The notes under the pieces are model-generated. The model saw only the letters and a program-made list of their open reading frames with translations, made no database searches and had not been told where the DNA came from. From the NCBI GenBank assembly GCA_021847125.1, contig JAJZUK010000053.1, positions 1 through 7,139 of the forward strand: a stretch of DNA of 7,139 bases, in the 5' to 3' direction. The position numbers and the translations under genes are program-made. This DNA is from Pseudomonadota bacterium (lineage in GTDB: Bacteria > Pseudomonadota > Gammaproteobacteria > Burkholderiales > SG8-39). Each line of letters begins with the position of its first letter. Positions within the stretch are counted from its first letter, which is position 1. This document shows positions 6,540 to 7,139 of this stretch, one piece after another.

Positions 6540-6983
6540 ATGTCCGATGATTTTGTCGACTACGTAATGGAGCTGTTCGGGCCGTTCGGCACCGCTACGG
6601 CGCGCCGCATGTTCGGCGGCCATGGCGTGTTCCTGGACGGCCTGATGTTCGCCATCGTGTCCGACGACATGCTCTACCTCAAGGCGGACGAAATGAACCG
6701 CATCGAGTTCGAGCAGGCGGGCTGCGAGATGTTCGGTTATGCGCGCAACGGCAAGCGCGCGACGCTCGGTTTTTTCCGCGCGCCGGAGGATGCGATGGAA
6801 TCCCCCGAACTGATGCTGCCCTGGGCGCGCAGCGCCTACGCCGCCGCCTTGCGCGCGAATGCGAAAAAGCAGGCCGCGGCTCAGGCCCGGGACGCGAAGA
6901 GGATCGCGCCAGCCAAGCCGGCGAAAGCCAGAGCCGGACCGGCAAAAAAGGAGACGCCCCGGGCGAAGACGACGCGCAAATAG
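6540..6983 (+). CDS. TfoX N-terminal domain protein with basic C-terminal tail
   Basis: The product has 147 residues. Residues about 10-103 match the TfoX/Sxy N-terminal domain: ARRMFGGHGVFLDGLMFAIV (21-40), the DDMLYLKADEMNR segment (42-54), FEQAGCEMFGY, and LMLPWARSAYAAA (91-103). In Haemophilus and E. coli, TfoX/Sxy proteins turn on competence genes together with CRP, but stand-alone N-domain proteins are common and mostly uncharacterised. The C-terminal half of Sxy is absent here. Instead there is a tail (109-147) with 14 lysines or arginines among 39 residues and only two acidic residues, rich in Ala and Pro. That suggests nucleic-acid contact or a disordered tail. The start follows AGGCGG at 9-nt spacing and a promoter candidate. 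Nothing links it to the sulfur operon apart from position. I give no gene symbol because a true competence role is unproven. Confidence 0.85.
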   Translation: MSDDFVDYVMELFGPFGTATARRMFGGHGVFLDGLMFAIVSDDMLYLKADEMNRIEFEQAGCEMFGYARNGKRATLGFFRAPEDAMESPELMLPWARSAYAAALRANAKKQAAAQARDAKRIAPAKPAKARAGPAKKETPRAKTTRK

Positions 6984-6996
6984 GGGCTCGCATATT

Positions 6997-7024
6997 GCCC
7001 GCACACGGCAACGTGGTTGCGGGC
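6997..7024. terminator. Stem-loop with GCAA tetraloop after the TfoX-domain gene
   Basis: Seven outer base pairs (6997-7003 with 7018-7024) and four inner pairs (CACG 7004-7007 with CGTG 7012-7015) enclose a GCAA loop (7008-7011). A GT bulge lies at 7016-7017. GCAA is a GNRA loop, which is very stable. The hairpin starts 14 nt after the tfoX-domain stop, where a terminator is expected, but no T-run follows on either strand. It may be a Rho-type or 3'-stabilising hairpin, or part of the leader of the next gene. Confidence 0.45.
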
Positions 7025-7030
7025 TAAGAT
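7025..7030 (+). promoter_or_regulatory. Weak -10 candidate for the right-edge gene
   Basis: TAAGAT matches 4 of 6 of the -10 consensus and lies 30 nt before the ATG at 7060. No -35 is recognisable at a 16-18 nt distance, and the preceding bases form the GCAA hairpin. This is a tentative reading. Confidence 0.25.
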
Positions 7031-7059
7031 AGGCTCCGCATCCCGCACAGGCGGACGAC

Positions 7060-7139
7060 ATGAAAAAAAAGCGCTTTGCCCGCCGCGAGGATCTGGGCCT
7101 GACGAAGGCGGAATTTGCGATTCTCCGGCGGCTCAGATC
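7060..7139 (+). CDS. Start of an unrecognised gene, cut by the right edge
   Basis: An ATG at 7060 follows AGGCGGA (7049-7055) by 4 nt. It opens a frame that stays open to the window end, giving 26 codons: MKKKRFARREDLGLTKAEFA and then ILRRLR. The N-terminus is strongly basic and hydrophilic, with no signal peptide or membrane segment. Too little is present to assign a family or function. The ribosome-binding site and its place after a hairpin support a real gene start, but the coding call rests on only 80 bases. Confidence 0.55.
   Translation, partial: MKKKRFARREDLGLTKAEFAILRRLR

Noticed and set aside
6240..7061. Minus-strand open frame spanning the spacer and the TfoX gene
   Set aside because: It lies opposite a clear TfoX-domain gene and the end of cysN, with no recognisable domain.
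1..7139. CRISPR array, tRNA, insertion sequence or phage genes
   Set aside because: No regularly spaced repeats, cloverleaf, transposase or integrase motifs, or terminal inverted repeats were seen on either strand.

Overview
This window is a GC-rich proteobacterial segment that carries most of an assimilatory sulfate reduction operon. The protein types and gene order fit a betaproteobacterium: CysB in front, a CysI of the Pseudomonas/Burkholderia type with no CysJ, DUF934 next to cysI, a [4Fe-4S] APS reductase as CysH, and CysN without a fused CysC. No rRNA or other taxonomic marker is present, so class level is as far as I would go.

Layout. Bases 1-401 (minus) hold the N-terminal 133 codons of cysB, the LysR-type regulator of cysteine biosynthesis, running off the left edge. 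Bases 402-548 are a divergent control region. It has an AT-rich core, a perfect 7-bp inverted repeat at 430-447 that is a good CysB operator candidate, and a consensus -10 for cysB. A plus-strand operon then runs 549-6324: cysI (sulfite reductase hemoprotein), a DUF934 gene, a second diverged DUF934 gene, cysH (APS reductase), cysD and cysN (ATP sulfurylase). Five of the six genes are coupled to a neighbour by overlap (56, 8, 4 and 1 nt). The only gap is 85 nt, before cysD. A 215-bp spacer follows with no convincing gene but a strong promoter candidate for a TfoX N-terminal-domain protein with a basic tail (6540-6983). After a GCAA-capped hairpin, the first 26 codons of an unrecognised gene run off the right edge.

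How the genes work together. CysDN activates sulfate to adenosine 5'-phosphosulfate (APS). CysH reduces APS directly to sulfite, so the APS kinase CysC is not needed for this route, and none is seen. CysI reduces sulfite to sulfide for cysteine synthesis. CysB probably activates the operon under sulfur limitation. The electron donor of CysI is not encoded here, and the DUF934 proteins have no established biochemical role.

The most notable feature is the tandem pair of DUF934 genes. The second copy keeps the family core but has lost the cysteine before the GFD motif and gained a long low-complexity tail. I see no mobile element, CRISPR array, tRNA or phage gene, and most of the window is conventional sulfur metabolism.
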